Assembly (NCBI RefSeq): GCF_017876625.1
Contig: NZ_JAGIOH010000001.1
Location: 5,849,501-5,913,500, forward strand
DNA length: 64,000 bases
DNA from: Streptomyces syringium
GTDB lineage: Bacteria; Actinomycetota; Actinomycetes; Streptomycetales; Streptomycetaceae
Direction of reading: 5' to 3'
Shown: positions 30,342-39,563 of the stretch, one piece after another
Position numbering within the stretch: position 1 is the first letter of the stretch
How the letters are laid out: each line of letters starts with the position of its first letter
Program-made: the position numbers and the translations under genes
Notes under the pieces: generated by a model
What the model was told of the DNA's origin: nothing
What the model saw: the letters and a program-made list of their open reading frames with translations, nothing else
Database searches by the model: none

Positions 30342-31649
30342 TCACTTGAGGAACGTCTGCCAGTTCGGCGCCTGCGCCGGGTCCAGGCCGCGCAGCTTCG
30401 CCAGCACCTTCGGGTCCTGCGCGTCCAGCCAGTCGGCGAGCTGCTTGAAGGACACGCACCGCACCCCGTCGCGCTTGCAGACCGACTTCACGACGTCCTC
30501 GACGGCCTTCATGTAGATGCCGCCGTTCCAGTCCTCGAAGTGGTTGCCGACGAACATCGGGGCCCGGCTGCCGTTGTAGACCCGCTCGAAGCCGTTGAGA
30601 TAGCCGTCCCGCGTCAGCTTCCGCCACTCGGCGTATTTCGCCGGGTCGCCCTTGGTCTTGCCGCCGGACTGGTTGTAGAGGAAATTGAAGTCCATGGACA
30701 GGACCTGCTTCTCGCTCTTGGGGTACGGAAGCAGTTGCAGCGGGAAATTCCAGATGCCGTTGATCTGGGACGGCCAGAGCTGGAAGTCACCGGGCGAGCT
30801 GGCGTCGTAGCGCCAGCCGAAGGACTTCGCCGCCGTCAGGAGCGACTTCTGCCCCTCCAGGCAGGGGGCGCGGCCGCCCACCAGCTCCTTCTTGAAGTCG
30901 AAGGGCAGCGGCGGAAGGTCCTTGTAGCCCGTGTTCGTCTTCCAGTTCTGCACGAAGGAGTACGACTGCTCGATCTCGCTCTTCCACTCGGCCGGGCTCC
31001 ATTCGCCGCCGCCCTTGGGGCCGCAGAAATGCCCGTTGAAGTGGGTGCCTATCTCATTGCCGTCCAGCCACGCACCACGCAGCTGCGAAATGGTGTCCTT
31101 GATGTGCTGGTCGGTGGCGTAGGAGATCGCCGCGTCCCCCGGCTTGTGCTGCGGCGGCTTGTACAGCGACGCCTTCGATTTCGGCAGCAGATACATCGAG
31201 CTGAGGAAGAACGTCATCTGCGCGTCGTTCGCCTTGGCGACCTTACGGAAGTGTGCGAACAGCTCGTCGTCGCCGGACAGCGCGCCGTCCCAGGAGAAGA
31301 CCACGAACTGCGGCGGCTTCTCGCCCGGCTTCAGCTTCTCGGCCTTCGGCTGTTTGGGCTGCGGGCCGGTGTAGGACGTCGACCCGTCGCCGAGCACCCT
31401 GACCTTGCCGTCCCACTTCTCCTCTTTCGCTTCCGGCTTCTTCTTCTGGGTGCCGTCGGACCCGCTCCGCGCGGAGGTGTCCGCCGCCGGCGAGGCGGCG
31501 GTGTCCGTCCGGTCGGCCTTCTCGTCGGCGTCGTCGAACGCCAGCCCGGCGACGATCGCGAGCACGAGGGCCGAGGCGCCCAGGGACTGCCCGGCGTACG
31601 AGGACCACTTTGACCGGTTGGACGTTTTCGTCCTATTCGCCCTCGTCAA
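30342..31649 (-). CDS. Membrane-anchored polysaccharide-deacetylase-like protein, altered motif 1
   Basis: A 435-residue protein with a signal anchor (about residues 20-38) and a Lys/Glu-rich linker. It then has a NodB-like region: FSWDGALSGDDELF (motif 1), MTFFLS, GNEIGTHFNGHFCG (motif 2, His203 and His207), and FGWRYDASSPGDFQLWP. In active CE4 enzymes motif 1 reads TFDDG, the first Asp being the catalytic base. Here that position is Trp120 and only the metal-binding Asp121 remains. Catalysis may be lost or different. TTG start, preceded by GGGAG. It converges with the pseudo-transpeptidase gene, so both may act on the wall. Confidence 0.75.
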   Translation of the reverse strand: MTRANRTKTSNRSKWSSYAGQSLGASALVLAIVAGLAFDDADEKADRTDTAASPAADTSARSGSDGTQKKKPEAKEEKWDGKVRVLGDGSTSYTGPQPKQPKAEKLKPGEKPPQFVVFSWDGALSGDDELFAHFRKVAKANDAQMTFFLSSMYLLPKSKASLYKPPQHKPGDAAISYATDQHIKDTISQLRGAWLDGNEIGTHFNGHFCGPKGGGEWSPAEWKSEIEQSYSFVQNWKTNTGYKDLPPLPFDFKKELVGGRAPCLEGQKSLLTAAKSFGWRYDASSPGDFQLWPSQINGIWNFPLQLLPYPKSEKQVLSMDFNFLYNQSGGKTKGDPAKYAEWRKLTRDGYLNGFERVYNGSRAPMFVGNHFEDWNGGIYMKAVEDVVKSVCKRDGVRCVSFKQLADWLDAQDPKVLAKLRGLDPAQAPNWQTFLK

Positions 31650-31691
31650 CTTCGTACTCCCTGGCGCCAGTACAGATGTTCCGGCCCAGTA

Positions 31692-32474
31692 TCACCCGAT
31701 GGTCGGACAACCCCGAAGTGCCGGGTGGTCCGCGACCACCGTGCACGACCCCGGCGCGATCTCCGTGAAGCCCGCGTCCCGCACGACCGGCAGTCCGCTC
31801 GTCGTCAGCTCCGCCCAGCGCGCCGGGTCGGCGGTCCGCACCGACAGCGCGAAACCGGCTTCCCGCCAGGCCGCGCGCGCCCCGTCGTCCAGCCCCCACC
31901 AGGCGAGATGCGCGCCGTGCCCGGCCTGCGCCATCGCCTTGCCCGCCGACATCTCCAGGTCCGGGTTCAGCCACAGCACCGGCCGGGCGGCGTCCGGTGC
32001 GGCCGGCGGCTCGGGGTCGGCCAGATCCGTGCCCGACACCTGGAGCTTGACCAGCTCCTTGGGCCAGCCGTCCAGCGGCACGGGCGGGAAGACCCGCACC
32101 TCGGCCGCCGCGCCCGTCACGGTGATCCCCGGCAGCGTCGCCGCCCGCCGCCACTCCGCACCGCGCGCCCGGCGCACCACCTTGCGGATCCGGGCGTCCT
32201 GCCAGCCCCGGACGGCGCGCGCCCACTCGCCCTCTTCGTCGCCCTCGCCCTGGGACCGCTCGTCGGACAGCATGGCGAGCACCGCGCGCGCCGCCGTCTG
32301 CAGGGCGTCCGTACGGGCCGGCGGCTCGGCCTTCTCGATGTGCACCACGAGCGGCAGGACGAACTGCGGGGAATCATCGCGCGGGTCGGCGCCCCCGGCC
32401 TGGGCAGCGGCCTCGGCGGCGGCCTGCGGAGCGGCCTCGGAAACGGTCTCGGAAGCGGTGTCGGAGCTGGTCAC
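31692..32474 (-). CDS. Peptidyl-tRNA hydrolase family 2-like protein
   Basis: A 260-residue cytoplasmic protein. The C-terminal part has the Pth2 signature LEMSAGKAMAQAGHGAHLAW, which corresponds to the archaeal and eukaryotic pattern KMSKGKIAAQ.GHA, and later SVRTADPARWAELTTSGLPVVRDAGFTEIAPGSCTVVA. The N-terminal 100 residues are an Ala/Glu-rich extension plus a helical region. It may hydrolyse peptidyl-tRNA as a second enzyme beside the bacterial Pth1. Start GTG, with GGGGGC just upstream. The deacetylase-like gene follows 42 bases downstream. Confidence 0.75.
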   Translation of the reverse strand: MTSSDTASETVSEAAPQAAAEAAAQAGGADPRDDSPQFVLPLVVHIEKAEPPARTDALQTAARAVLAMLSDERSQGEGDEEGEWARAVRGWQDARIRKVVRRARGAEWRRAATLPGITVTGAAAEVRVFPPVPLDGWPKELVKLQVSGTDLADPEPPAAPDAARPVLWLNPDLEMSAGKAMAQAGHGAHLAWWGLDDGARAAWREAGFALSVRTADPARWAELTTSGLPVVRDAGFTEIAPGSCTVVADHPALRGCPTIG

Positions 32475-32494
32475 GCCCCCAGTCTGCCAGCCGC

Positions 32495-32523
32495 TTCGAA
32501 CGCCCGTAGCCGCCCGTTACTGT
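32495..32523 (+). promoter_or_regulatory. Promoter of the ABC pair, probably leaderless
   Basis: TTCGAA (32495-32500) and TACTGT (32518-32523) are 17 bases apart. The ATG at 32531 lies 7 bases after the -10 and has no ribosome-binding site. Confidence 0.4.
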
Positions 32524-32530
32524 GTGGCCC

Positions 32531-33463
32531 ATGAGACTGACGGGGGTCGGGCGTCGCTACGGTATCGGCGGCCCGTGGGTACTGCGGGGCGTCGACCTCG
32601 AGGTGCGGCCGGGGTCGCTCCTCCGCGTCGAAGGCACCAACGGCAGCGGCAAGTCCACGCTGCTGCGGCTGCTCGCCGGCATCGACGCCCCCACCACCGG
32701 CCGGATCACCGGACGGCCGCGTACCGCGTTCGTCCCCGAGCGCTTTCCCGCCGCGCTCCCCTTCACCGCCCTCGGCTATCTGACGATGCTCGGCCGCGTC
32801 CACGGACTGAGCCGGTCCGCCGCCACGAGCGCCGCCCACCGGTGGCTGGAGCGCTTCGACGCCGCCGAGCACGCCCGGACCCGCCTGTCCGAACTCTCCA
32901 AGGGCAGCAGCCAGAAGGTCGCCGTCGCCCAGGGCCTGCTCGCCGACCCCCCTCTGCTCGTCCTCGACGAGGCCTGGACCGGCCTCGACCAGGCCTCCCG
33001 GGCCGTCCTCGACCGCGCCGTGACCAACCGCGTGGCGGCCGGCGGCACGGTCGTCTACGTCGACCACGACCCGGGCCGCCTGGCGGGCGTGCCCGACGCG
33101 GTCTTCCGCGTGGAGGCGGGACGGCTGGTCGCAGTGGCTCCGGCGAACACTGCGGCCACGGCGGACGCCGCGGGCGTCCCGGAGCGGCACCCGGCCCGCC
33201 CCGCCGGTCCTCGGGTGAGCATCGAGGCCGAAGGGCCGCCCGGTGCCCGGCTGCCCGACGGCCTGCCCGGCGATCCCGAGCACGGGAGCCTCGGCCCCGC
33301 GACCCCCGCGGCACCCGGTGCCCCCGCCGTCCACCGCCTGTCCGTCGCCGCCGCGCACTCCGACGACCTGCTCCGGGCCCTCCTGGCGGCCCGCCCCGCA
33401 TGGCACATCCGCGCCGTGACGCCGGCGCGGCCCGCCCCCGTCGAAGGAGAGCCCGGCCGATGA
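32531..33463 (+). CDS. ABC transporter ATP-binding protein
   Basis: A 310-residue ATPase. Walker A is VEGTNGSGKSTLL, the signature is LSELSKGSSQKVAVAQ (variant LSKGS for LSGGQ), Walker B is PPLLVLDEAWTGLDQ, and the switch His lies in VVYVDHDPGR. The first 205 residues form the complete nucleotide-binding domain. The last 105 are a Pro/Ala-rich extension with no recognised fold. The permease gene overlaps its stop codon by 4 bases (ATGA), so the two proteins should form one exporter of the drug/ABC-2 type. The cargo is unknown. Confidence 0.85.
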   Translation: MRLTGVGRRYGIGGPWVLRGVDLEVRPGSLLRVEGTNGSGKSTLLRLLAGIDAPTTGRITGRPRTAFVPERFPAALPFTALGYLTMLGRVHGLSRSAATSAAHRWLERFDAAEHARTRLSELSKGSSQKVAVAQGLLADPPLLVLDEAWTGLDQASRAVLDRAVTNRVAAGGTVVYVDHDPGRLAGVPDAVFRVEAGRLVAVAPANTAATADAAGVPERHPARPAGPRVSIEAEGPPGARLPDGLPGDPEHGSLGPATPAAPGAPAVHRLSVAAAHSDDLLRALLAARPAWHIRAVTPARPAPVEGEPGR

Positions 33464-34137
33464 CCGCCCTGCTCCGCTACCAGGCCGCCCTGCTGGCCCG
33501 CTCGCACCGGTGGCTGCCCCCGCTGCTGCTCTATCTGGCCGTCATGGCCATCGGGGTGCAGACCGGCCAGCCGGTCCTGGACTCGCTCGGCTTCGCGGCG
33601 GCCGTGCTGCTGCCGGTGACCGCGTGGCTGGTGCGGGTGTGCGTGACGAACGAGCCGGGCGCCGCCCGGGACTGCGCCGCCGCCGCGGCCGGCCCGGCCC
33701 GCGTCCATCTCGCGGCGCTGCTCACCGCGCTGCTCACCGCGACGGGCCTCGCCGTGGTGGGCACCGCGGTCGTCATGGCGGTCAGCGACCCGCGCGGCAC
33801 CCGCCACGAGGAACTGCCGGTCTGGTCCGCGGCGGGGGCGGGGCTGGTGGCCGCCGTGACGTGTGTGCTGCTCGGGGCGGCCGTCGGGGCGCTGGGCAAC
33901 CGGCCGGTGCTGCGCAGCACCGCGTGGGCGGTGCCGACGACGCTGCTCGGGGCGTTCGTGGTGCTCTTCGCCGGGGGCTCGCCCGCGAGGGCCGCCGTGA
34001 ACGGGCTGGTCAGCGGCTCCCGGACGGCGACCGTGACGGTGCCGCTGGTGCCGCTCGCCCTGGCCGCCGCGCTCGCGGCGGTGGCCCTGGCCGCGGCCTG
34101 CGCGCTCAGTGCGCGGCAGCCGGGCGGCGGGCCGTGA
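33460..34137 (+). CDS. ABC transporter permease
   Basis: A 225-residue protein with six predicted membrane helices and short loops, consistent with an ABC-2-type permease dimer half. The N-terminus (TALLRYQAALLARSHRWLPPLLL) places a short amphipathic helix before the first membrane segment. No substrate motif is recognisable. It is translated from an ATG inside ATGA, with AGGAGA about 9 bases upstream, and depends on the ATPase gene before it. Confidence 0.8.
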   Translation: MTALLRYQAALLARSHRWLPPLLLYLAVMAIGVQTGQPVLDSLGFAAAVLLPVTAWLVRVCVTNEPGAARDCAAAAAGPARVHLAALLTALLTATGLAVVGTAVVMAVSDPRGTRHEELPVWSAAGAGLVAAVTCVLLGAAVGALGNRPVLRSTAWAVPTTLLGAFVVLFAGGSPARAAVNGLVSGSRTATVTVPLVPLALAAALAAVALAAACALSARQPGGGP

Positions 34138-34191
34138 GGGGCCGTACGCACAGGTGCCGGACACCCCGGCCGGCCGGCCCGCCGGGGGCGG

Positions 34192-35091
34192 TCAGCGACC
34201 GGCGATCAGGTCGGAGACCCGTACGAACTCATAGCCCCTGGCACGCAGCTCCGGCACGATCCGCCGGATCGCCTCCTCCGTGACCGGTGCCGCGCTGCGC
34301 GTGCAGTGCATCACGACCACTGAGCCGGGCTTCACCTGCGACAGCACCGCCTCGGCCACCGGGGCGGCCCGCTTGGCGAAGGCGTCGCCGCTGACCACGT
34401 CCCACTGCACGGCCGTCGCCTTCGTCGGGCCGATGGCACGCAGCACGGCGTCGTCGTGACAGCCGCCGGGGAAGCGGAAGTACGGGACCGTGTTCTTGAC
34501 CCCGGCGCGGCGGAAGGCGTCGAAGGCGCGCTCGACATCGGCGCGGGCGCCCTTGAGCGGGACGGTCGGCAGCTTGTAGCAGGGGGTGGAGAACGCGTGG
34601 TGCGCGTACGAGTGGTTGGCGACCTCGAAGAGCGGGTCACCGCCGATGGACCGAGCCTGGTCCGGGTACTGCTCCGCCCACTTGCCGGTCATGAAGACCG
34701 TGGCGGGCACCTTCAGCCGCCGCAGGGTCGCGATGAGCCGGGGATTGTCGAACCGCTCGCCGCGCGCCGCCCGTTCGTCCTGGTCCGCCGTCATGTCGGC
34801 GTCGAAGGTGAGGGCGACCCGCTTGCCGCCGTCGCGCTTGCCGTGGGAGAAGACGGGGGCGGCCCCGCCGGGCCCGGGCGGGAGGGTCGGCGCGGGCGAC
34901 CCGGCGGCGGGCGTCGCAGGTGCGGTGGGTGCGGTGGGCTGCACGGCAGGGGCCGACGCGGCGGAGGGCTTGCCGGGACCGGCGGCGCCGGAGTCGTCCG
35001 CGCCGCAGGCCGCCAGCGTGCCGCACAGCAGGGCGGCGGCGGCCGGGGCGAGGGCCCGCCGGGCGCGCGGGGAATGGGTCATGGGGGACAC
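34192..35091 (-). CDS. Polysaccharide deacetylase lipoprotein
   Basis: A 299-residue lipoprotein. Signal peptide with lipobox LAAC (Cys near residue 29), a Pro/Ala-rich linker to about residue 80, then a NodB (CE4) domain. Motif 1 is VALTFDADMTADQ (first Asp kept), motif 2 is VANHSYAHHAF with the metal-binding histidines, motif 3 is FRFPGGCHDD, and the C-terminal motif is VVMHCTRSAAPVTEEAI. It should remove acetyl groups from peptidoglycan or another surface glycan. GTG start 35091 with TACGGT 6 bases upstream suggests a leaderless mRNA; ATG 35082 is the alternative. Confidence 0.85.
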   Translation of the reverse strand: MSPMTHSPRARRALAPAAAALLCGTLAACGADDSGAAGPGKPSAASAPAVQPTAPTAPATPAAGSPAPTLPPGPGGAAPVFSHGKRDGGKRVALTFDADMTADQDERAARGERFDNPRLIATLRRLKVPATVFMTGKWAEQYPDQARSIGGDPLFEVANHSYAHHAFSTPCYKLPTVPLKGARADVERAFDAFRRAGVKNTVPYFRFPGGCHDDAVLRAIGPTKATAVQWDVVSGDAFAKRAAPVAEAVLSQVKPGSVVVMHCTRSAAPVTEEAIRRIVPELRARGYEFVRVSDLIAGR

Positions 35092-35155
35092 CGGGGAACC
35101 GTATCGGACACATCATCCGAAGGTGTGTGACCCCGGTGCCGCCCCAGGCCGACCG

Positions 35156-36265
35156 CTACTCCTTGACCAGCGACTTCGCGTCGCGGGCGAGGGCCGTGAG
35201 CCGGGAGATCGCCCGGAAGTACTTCTTCTTGTACCCGCCGTTCAGCATCTCCGCGCTGAACAGCTCGTCGAACGGCCGTCCCGACGCCAGCACCGGGATC
35301 TCGCGGTCGTAGAGCCGGTCGGCGAGCACCACGAGCCGCAGCGCGGTCGACTGGTCGGGGATCGGCTCCACGCCGGTCAGGCACACGGCCGACAGGGAGT
35401 CGCACATGGCGCCGTAGCGGCTCGGGTGCACCTTGGACAGGTGGTCGAGCAGGGCGGGGAAGTCATCCAGCGAGGCGCCGTCCGTCGCGTGCGCCACCCG
35501 CTTGACGGTCTCGTCGTCGAACGGGGCGGGGGCCTCGGGCAGGCCGCGGTGGCGGTAGTCCTCGCCGTCGATGCGCAGGGGGCGGAAGTGCGCGGACAGG
35601 CCCTGGATCTCGCGCAGGAAGTCGGCGGACGCGAAGCGGCCCTCGCCGAGCTTGCCCGGCAGCGTGTTGGACGTCGCGGCCAGCGCCACGCCCGCGTCGA
35701 CCAGCTTGCCCAACAGGGTCGAGACGAGCACGGTGTCGCCCGGGTCGTCCAGCTCGAATTCGTCGATGCACAGCAGCCGGTGGCCGCTGAGCGTCCGCAC
35801 GGTCTGCTGGAAGCCCAGCGCGCCGACGAGGTTGGTCAGCTCCACGAAGGTGCCGAAGGCCTTGTGCTCCGGGGCGGCCGGGGTGGCGTGCCAGAGGGAG
35901 GCCAGCAGGTGCGTCTTGCCGACGCCGTAGCCGCCGTCGAGGTAGACACCGCGCGGGCCGGCGGGCACGGAGGGCTTCGCCTCGCGCCGGAACCAGCGCT
36001 TGCGCCCCGCGCCGCTCGCGCTCGCGCCGCCCCCGAGCCCGGCCGCGAAGCCGGCGAGCACCCGCACGGCCTCGGCCTGGCTGGGCTGGTTCGCGTCGGG
36101 GATGTAGTTGTCGAACCGCACCGAGTCGAAACGCGGCGGCGGCACCATCTCGGCGACCAGGCGGTCGGCGGGCACCTGCGGTGCGCGTGAGGTCAGCGCG
36201 AGCGGCCCGTCGGAGGCGGGGCCGGCGGGGCCGGGGGAGGCGGGGGAAGCGGTGGAGGACGACAC
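35156..36265 (-). CDS. zapE: ZapE/AFG1-family ATPase
   Basis: A 369-residue AAA-type ATPase of the AFG1/ZapE family. Walker A is LDGGYGVGKTHLLASLWH and Walker B is RLLCIDEFELDD, followed by TLLGKLVDAGVALAATSNTLPG. The C-terminus has the family segment YDREIPVLASGRPFDELFSAEM. In Escherichia coli ZapE interacts with the division ring; its job in Streptomyces is not established. GTG start at 36265 with TACCCT 8 bases upstream. The protein has an N-terminal insertion rich in Pro and Ser. The gene is divergent from the reductase at 36349 with 83 bases between. Confidence 0.85.
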   Translation of the reverse strand: MSSSTASPASPGPAGPASDGPLALTSRAPQVPADRLVAEMVPPPRFDSVRFDNYIPDANQPSQAEAVRVLAGFAAGLGGGASASGAGRKRWFRREAKPSVPAGPRGVYLDGGYGVGKTHLLASLWHATPAAPEHKAFGTFVELTNLVGALGFQQTVRTLSGHRLLCIDEFELDDPGDTVLVSTLLGKLVDAGVALAATSNTLPGKLGEGRFASADFLREIQGLSAHFRPLRIDGEDYRHRGLPEAPAPFDDETVKRVAHATDGASLDDFPALLDHLSKVHPSRYGAMCDSLSAVCLTGVEPIPDQSTALRLVVLADRLYDREIPVLASGRPFDELFSAEMLNGGYKKKYFRAISRLTALARDAKSLVKE

Positions 36266-36348
36266 AACCGTCCAGGGTAGTCGCTGCGTGCGACACCCTC
36301 GCTCGAGGCGGCGGTACGAGCCGTCCCGGTCATGCCACACTGCCGCCT

Positions 36349-37125
36349 ATGCGACGCCTGTTCCCCTCCCCGCCGGCCCCCTCCGACCTCGAAGACCGCG
36401 AATGGGGGCTGGACGAACTGGCGGACGCCTACGCCTACCCCGAGACGGCGGACGGCGCCGGGCGCCCCTGGCTGCGGGCCAACATGGTCTCCTCGCTCGA
36501 CGGCGCCGCCCACCACGAGGGGCGCTCGCAGCCGCTGTCCTCCGAGGCCGACATGCGGATCTTCGGCACCCTGCGCGGCCTCGCCGACGCGATCGTGGTC
36601 GGGGCCGAGACCGTACGGCAGGAGGGCTACCGCCCCGCGCGCGCCCGGGAGGCGTTCGCGGCGCGGCGGGCGGCGCTCGGCCAGCCCGTGGCGCCGGTGA
36701 TCGCGATCGTCAGCGCCGGGCTCGACCTGGACTTCTCGCTCCCGCTGTTCACCTCGCCCCTGGTGCCGACGATCGTGCTGACCGGCGAGGACGCCCCGGT
36801 GGAGCGGGTCGCCGCGGCCCGCGAGGCCGGCGCGGAGGTCGTCACGGCCGGCCAGGGGCACCGGGTGGACCCCGCGCGGGTGCCGGCGGTGCTGGCCGGG
36901 CGGGGGCTGACGCGGCTGCTCACGGAGGGCGGGCCACGGCTGCTGGGCCAGTTCGCGGGGGCGCGGGTGCTGGACGAGATGTGCCTGTCGCTGGCTCCCC
37001 TGGTGGCCTCCGGTACCGCGCCGCGCATCATGAACGGGCCGCCGCTCGCCGTGCCGGAACGATTCGCTCTCGCCTCCGTCATCGAGGAGGGCGGTTTTCT
37101 GTTCAATAGCTACCGAAGAGTCTGA
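36349..37125 (+). CDS. RibD C-terminal-domain (pyrimidine reductase-like) oxidoreductase
   Basis: A 258-residue protein of the RibD-C/dihydrofolate-reductase fold. Blocks typical of the family are WLRANMVSSLDGAAHHEGRS, DAIVVGAETVRQEGY, and LTRLLTEGGPRLLGQFAGARVLDEMCLSLAPLVASG. It lacks the deaminase half of RibD, so it is a stand-alone NADPH-dependent reductase. A role in riboflavin or deazaflavin-like metabolism is possible; the real substrate is unknown. CACACT lies 7 bases before the ATG and there is no ribosome-binding site. Confidence 0.75.
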   Translation: MRRLFPSPPAPSDLEDREWGLDELADAYAYPETADGAGRPWLRANMVSSLDGAAHHEGRSQPLSSEADMRIFGTLRGLADAIVVGAETVRQEGYRPARAREAFAARRAALGQPVAPVIAIVSAGLDLDFSLPLFTSPLVPTIVLTGEDAPVERVAAAREAGAEVVTAGQGHRVDPARVPAVLAGRGLTRLLTEGGPRLLGQFAGARVLDEMCLSLAPLVASGTAPRIMNGPPLAVPERFALASVIEEGGFLFNSYRRV

Positions 37126-37285
37126 CAATCGGCGGAATTTGCTGCTCCGGTTAGCTTCGGGTGGGCAGAATTGAGTCAGACGCGTCCTCGAGGGGCACGA
37201 GATCACAACAGGCGGGCCCATGGAGGGCACGCGCAGGATGGTTTCTGTTGGGCCCGGTGGCCCACGTAGCAGAAGGGCTCCCACC

Positions 37286-37798
37286 GTGTTCACGAGCGTA
37301 TTGATGATCGAGCAACCGCTGTCCGTCACCGACGTCGACTTCGTCACCACCCTCCACGACGACGCGATGTCCTTCGTCGTCCTGATGCAGCCCAGAGGCG
37401 CCGAGGACCGGCTGCTGCGGGCCATCGACGACGTGGCGCTCGGCGAGCTGGAACAGGCCGTCCACGAGGCCGACGAGCCCGAGGGCGAGCAGGCCGTGCG
37501 GCCCGCCGCCCTCGCCCTCGAACACTCGCTCCGGCTGCTCCGCGACGCGGGCAGCGAGGCCGTGGGCCAGATCGTCGACGGCCACCCGCTGGACCTGCTG
37601 CGCTCCGTCGTGGAGCAGACGCACGCCGACGAGGTGATCGTGCTGACCGCCCCGCACCTGGTCGAGGAGTTCTTCCACCGGGACTGGGCCTCGCGCGCCC
37701 GCCACAAGGTGGGTGTCCCCGTCCTCAAGCTCTACGCCCACAACGACGAGGACGAGACGGAGACCAAGGACGAGAGCCGGGACGAGGGCACGGGCTGA
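37286..37798 (+). CDS. Conserved actinobacterial protein of unknown function
   Basis: A 170-residue acidic cytoplasmic protein. It starts FTSVLMIEQPLSVTDVDFVTTLH and ends in a very acidic tail (EDETETKDESRDEGTG). A conserved middle part reads HLVEEFFHRDWASRARHKVGVPVLKLYAH. I recall relatives being labelled as indole-3-glycerol phosphate synthase in older annotation, but none of that enzyme's motifs is here. The fold looks mixed alpha/beta and may resemble universal-stress-type proteins. Start GTG with GAAGGG upstream. The terminator hairpin overlaps its stop codon. Confidence 0.7.
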   Translation: MFTSVLMIEQPLSVTDVDFVTTLHDDAMSFVVLMQPRGAEDRLLRAIDDVALGELEQAVHEADEPEGEQAVRPAALALEHSLRLLRDAGSEAVGQIVDGHPLDLLRSVVEQTHADEVIVLTAPHLVEEFFHRDWASRARHKVGVPVLKLYAHNDEDETETKDESRDEGTG

Positions 37799-37839
37799 CG
37801 GGCCGGGCGCGGGCCGGGCGCGGGCCCGGTCCCGTCAGC
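37794..37839 (+). terminator. Terminator overlapping the stop codon
   Basis: GCTGACGGGCCGGGC (37794-37808) pairs with 37824-37839 except for one bulged T, giving a 15-bp stem. The TGA stop of the upstream gene is inside the left arm. The rest of the 307-base gap to murC (37799-38105) shows no gene; AGGGAG before the murC ATG is its ribosome-binding site. Confidence 0.65.
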
Positions 37840-38105
37840 ACTCCCGCACGGACGGCACCCGGTCGCGCGGACCGGGGCCGTCGCCGCGCGGTGCGCGCGT
37901 CACCCCGGTGGGTGAGCGGCGGGTGAGCGCAGCAGCGGCGCCGTCCGGGTGCTCCCCGTCGACGCCCCCACCCTGAGCACGCACCGGCCCCGCCGTGATC
38001 GCCGCGGGTCCGGCCGGCGGGGGTGGCCGTGGGCGGGGCTGTCGGTACCGGGTGCAACAATCGGGCGTAGCTACACCCGGAACCGACCCTCAGGGAGCAC
38101 CGCAC

Positions 38106-39509
38106 ATGGCACCGGCCGTCCCCACGACGATGGACCGACCGCACTTCATCGGCATCGGCGGCGCCGGCATGTCGGGCATCGCGAAGATCCTCACGCAGCG
38201 CGGCGCCCGTGTCGCGGGCAGCGACGCGAAGGACTCCGCCACCGCCGAGGCGCTGCGCGCCCTGGGAGCCACCGTGCACATCGGGCACGCCGCCGGGCAC
38301 CTGGCCGAGGACGCCACCTGCGTCGTCGTCTCCAGCGCCATTCGCGCCGACAACCCCGAGCTGGCGGCCGCCGCCGAGCGCGGCATCCCCGTCGTGCACC
38401 GCTCGGACGCCCTCGCCGGGCTCATGGAGGGCCTGCGCCCGATCGCCGTCGCCGGTACGCACGGCAAGACGACCACGACCTCGATGCTCGCGGTCTCCCT
38501 CGACGCCCTCGGCCTCGACCCCTCGTACGCCATCGGCGGCGACCTCGACGCCCCGGGCTCCAACGCCCGGCACGGCGCCGGCGAGATCTTCGTCGCCGAG
38601 GCGGATGAAAGCGACCGCAGCTTCCACAAGTACGCGCCCGAGGTCGCCATCATCCTCAACGTGGAGCTGGACCACCACGCGAACTACGCGTCGATGGACG
38701 AGATCTATGAGTCGTTCGAGACCTTCGTCGGCCGGCTCCGCCCCGGCGGCACCCTCGTCATCTCCGCCGACCAGGCGGGCGCCCGCGAGCTCACCGAGCG
38801 CCTCGCCCGGAACACGGCCCGCGAGGACATCGAGGTCGTCACCTACGGCGAGGCCGAGGACGCGGACGTGCGGGTCCTCAAGGTCAACCCGCGCGGCCTG
38901 ACCAGCGAGGTCACCGTCGTCATCAAGGGCAAGGTGCTCACCTTCGCCGTCTCCGTCCCCGGCCGCCACTACGCGCACAACGCCGTCGCGGCCCTCGCCG
39001 CGGGCGTCGCGCTGGGCCTGCCGCTGCACAATCTGGCCTCCGCGCTCGGCAAGTACACCGGCGTCAAGCGCCGCCTCCAGCTCAAGGGCGAGGCGAAGGG
39101 CGTGCAGGTCATCGACTCCTACGCGCACCACCCGACCGAGATGACGGCGGACCTCGAGGCCATCCGCGGCGCCGCCGCCGACGCGCGCCTGCTCGTGGTC
39201 TTCCAGCCGCACCTCTTCAGCCGCACCCAGGAGCTGGGCACCGAGATGGGCCAGGCGCTGGCCCTCGCGGACGCCTCCGTGGTCCTCGACATCTACCCGG
39301 CGCGCGAGGAGCCGATCCCCGGCGTCACCAGCGCCGTGATCATCGACGCCGGGCGGGCCGCGGGCGCGGACGTGCGCGCCGAGCACGACATGGCGGCCGT
39401 CGCCGAGGTGATCGCGGGAATGGCCCAGCCCGGTGATCTCGTTCTGACCATGGGCGCCGGCGATGTGACGGACCTCGGTCCGAAGATCCTGGCCCGCCTG
39501 GAGAGCTGA
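38106..39509 (+). CDS. murC: UDP-N-acetylmuramate--L-alanine ligase
   Basis: A 467-residue Mur ligase that adds the first amino acid, L-alanine, to UDP-MurNAc in the cytoplasm. N-terminal UDP site FIGIGGAGMSGIAKIL, ATP loop AVAGTHGKTTTTSML, LNVELDHHANYASM, and the C-terminal domain with DSYAHHPTEMTADLEA and FQPHLFSRTQELG. Length is normal. It stands outside the division and cell-wall gene cluster, next to msrB. Loss should be lethal unless another copy exists. Confidence 0.95.
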   Translation: MAPAVPTTMDRPHFIGIGGAGMSGIAKILTQRGARVAGSDAKDSATAEALRALGATVHIGHAAGHLAEDATCVVVSSAIRADNPELAAAAERGIPVVHRSDALAGLMEGLRPIAVAGTHGKTTTTSMLAVSLDALGLDPSYAIGGDLDAPGSNARHGAGEIFVAEADESDRSFHKYAPEVAIILNVELDHHANYASMDEIYESFETFVGRLRPGGTLVISADQAGARELTERLARNTAREDIEVVTYGEAEDADVRVLKVNPRGLTSEVTVVIKGKVLTFAVSVPGRHYAHNAVAALAAGVALGLPLHNLASALGKYTGVKRRLQLKGEAKGVQVIDSYAHHPTEMTADLEAIRGAAADARLLVVFQPHLFSRTQELGTEMGQALALADASVVLDIYPAREEPIPGVTSAVIIDAGRAAGADVRAEHDMAAVAEVIAGMAQPGDLVLTMGAGDVTDLGPKILARLES

Positions 39510-39563
39510 CCCGAAGACGCGAGAGCACGTCGCGAAAGACCCGTCCTCACCGAAAGGCGCGAG

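Noticed and set aside
37286..37798. Indole-3-glycerol phosphate synthase
   Set aside because: Such a label exists for relatives, but the length (170) and the absence of the TIM-barrel motifs do not support it.
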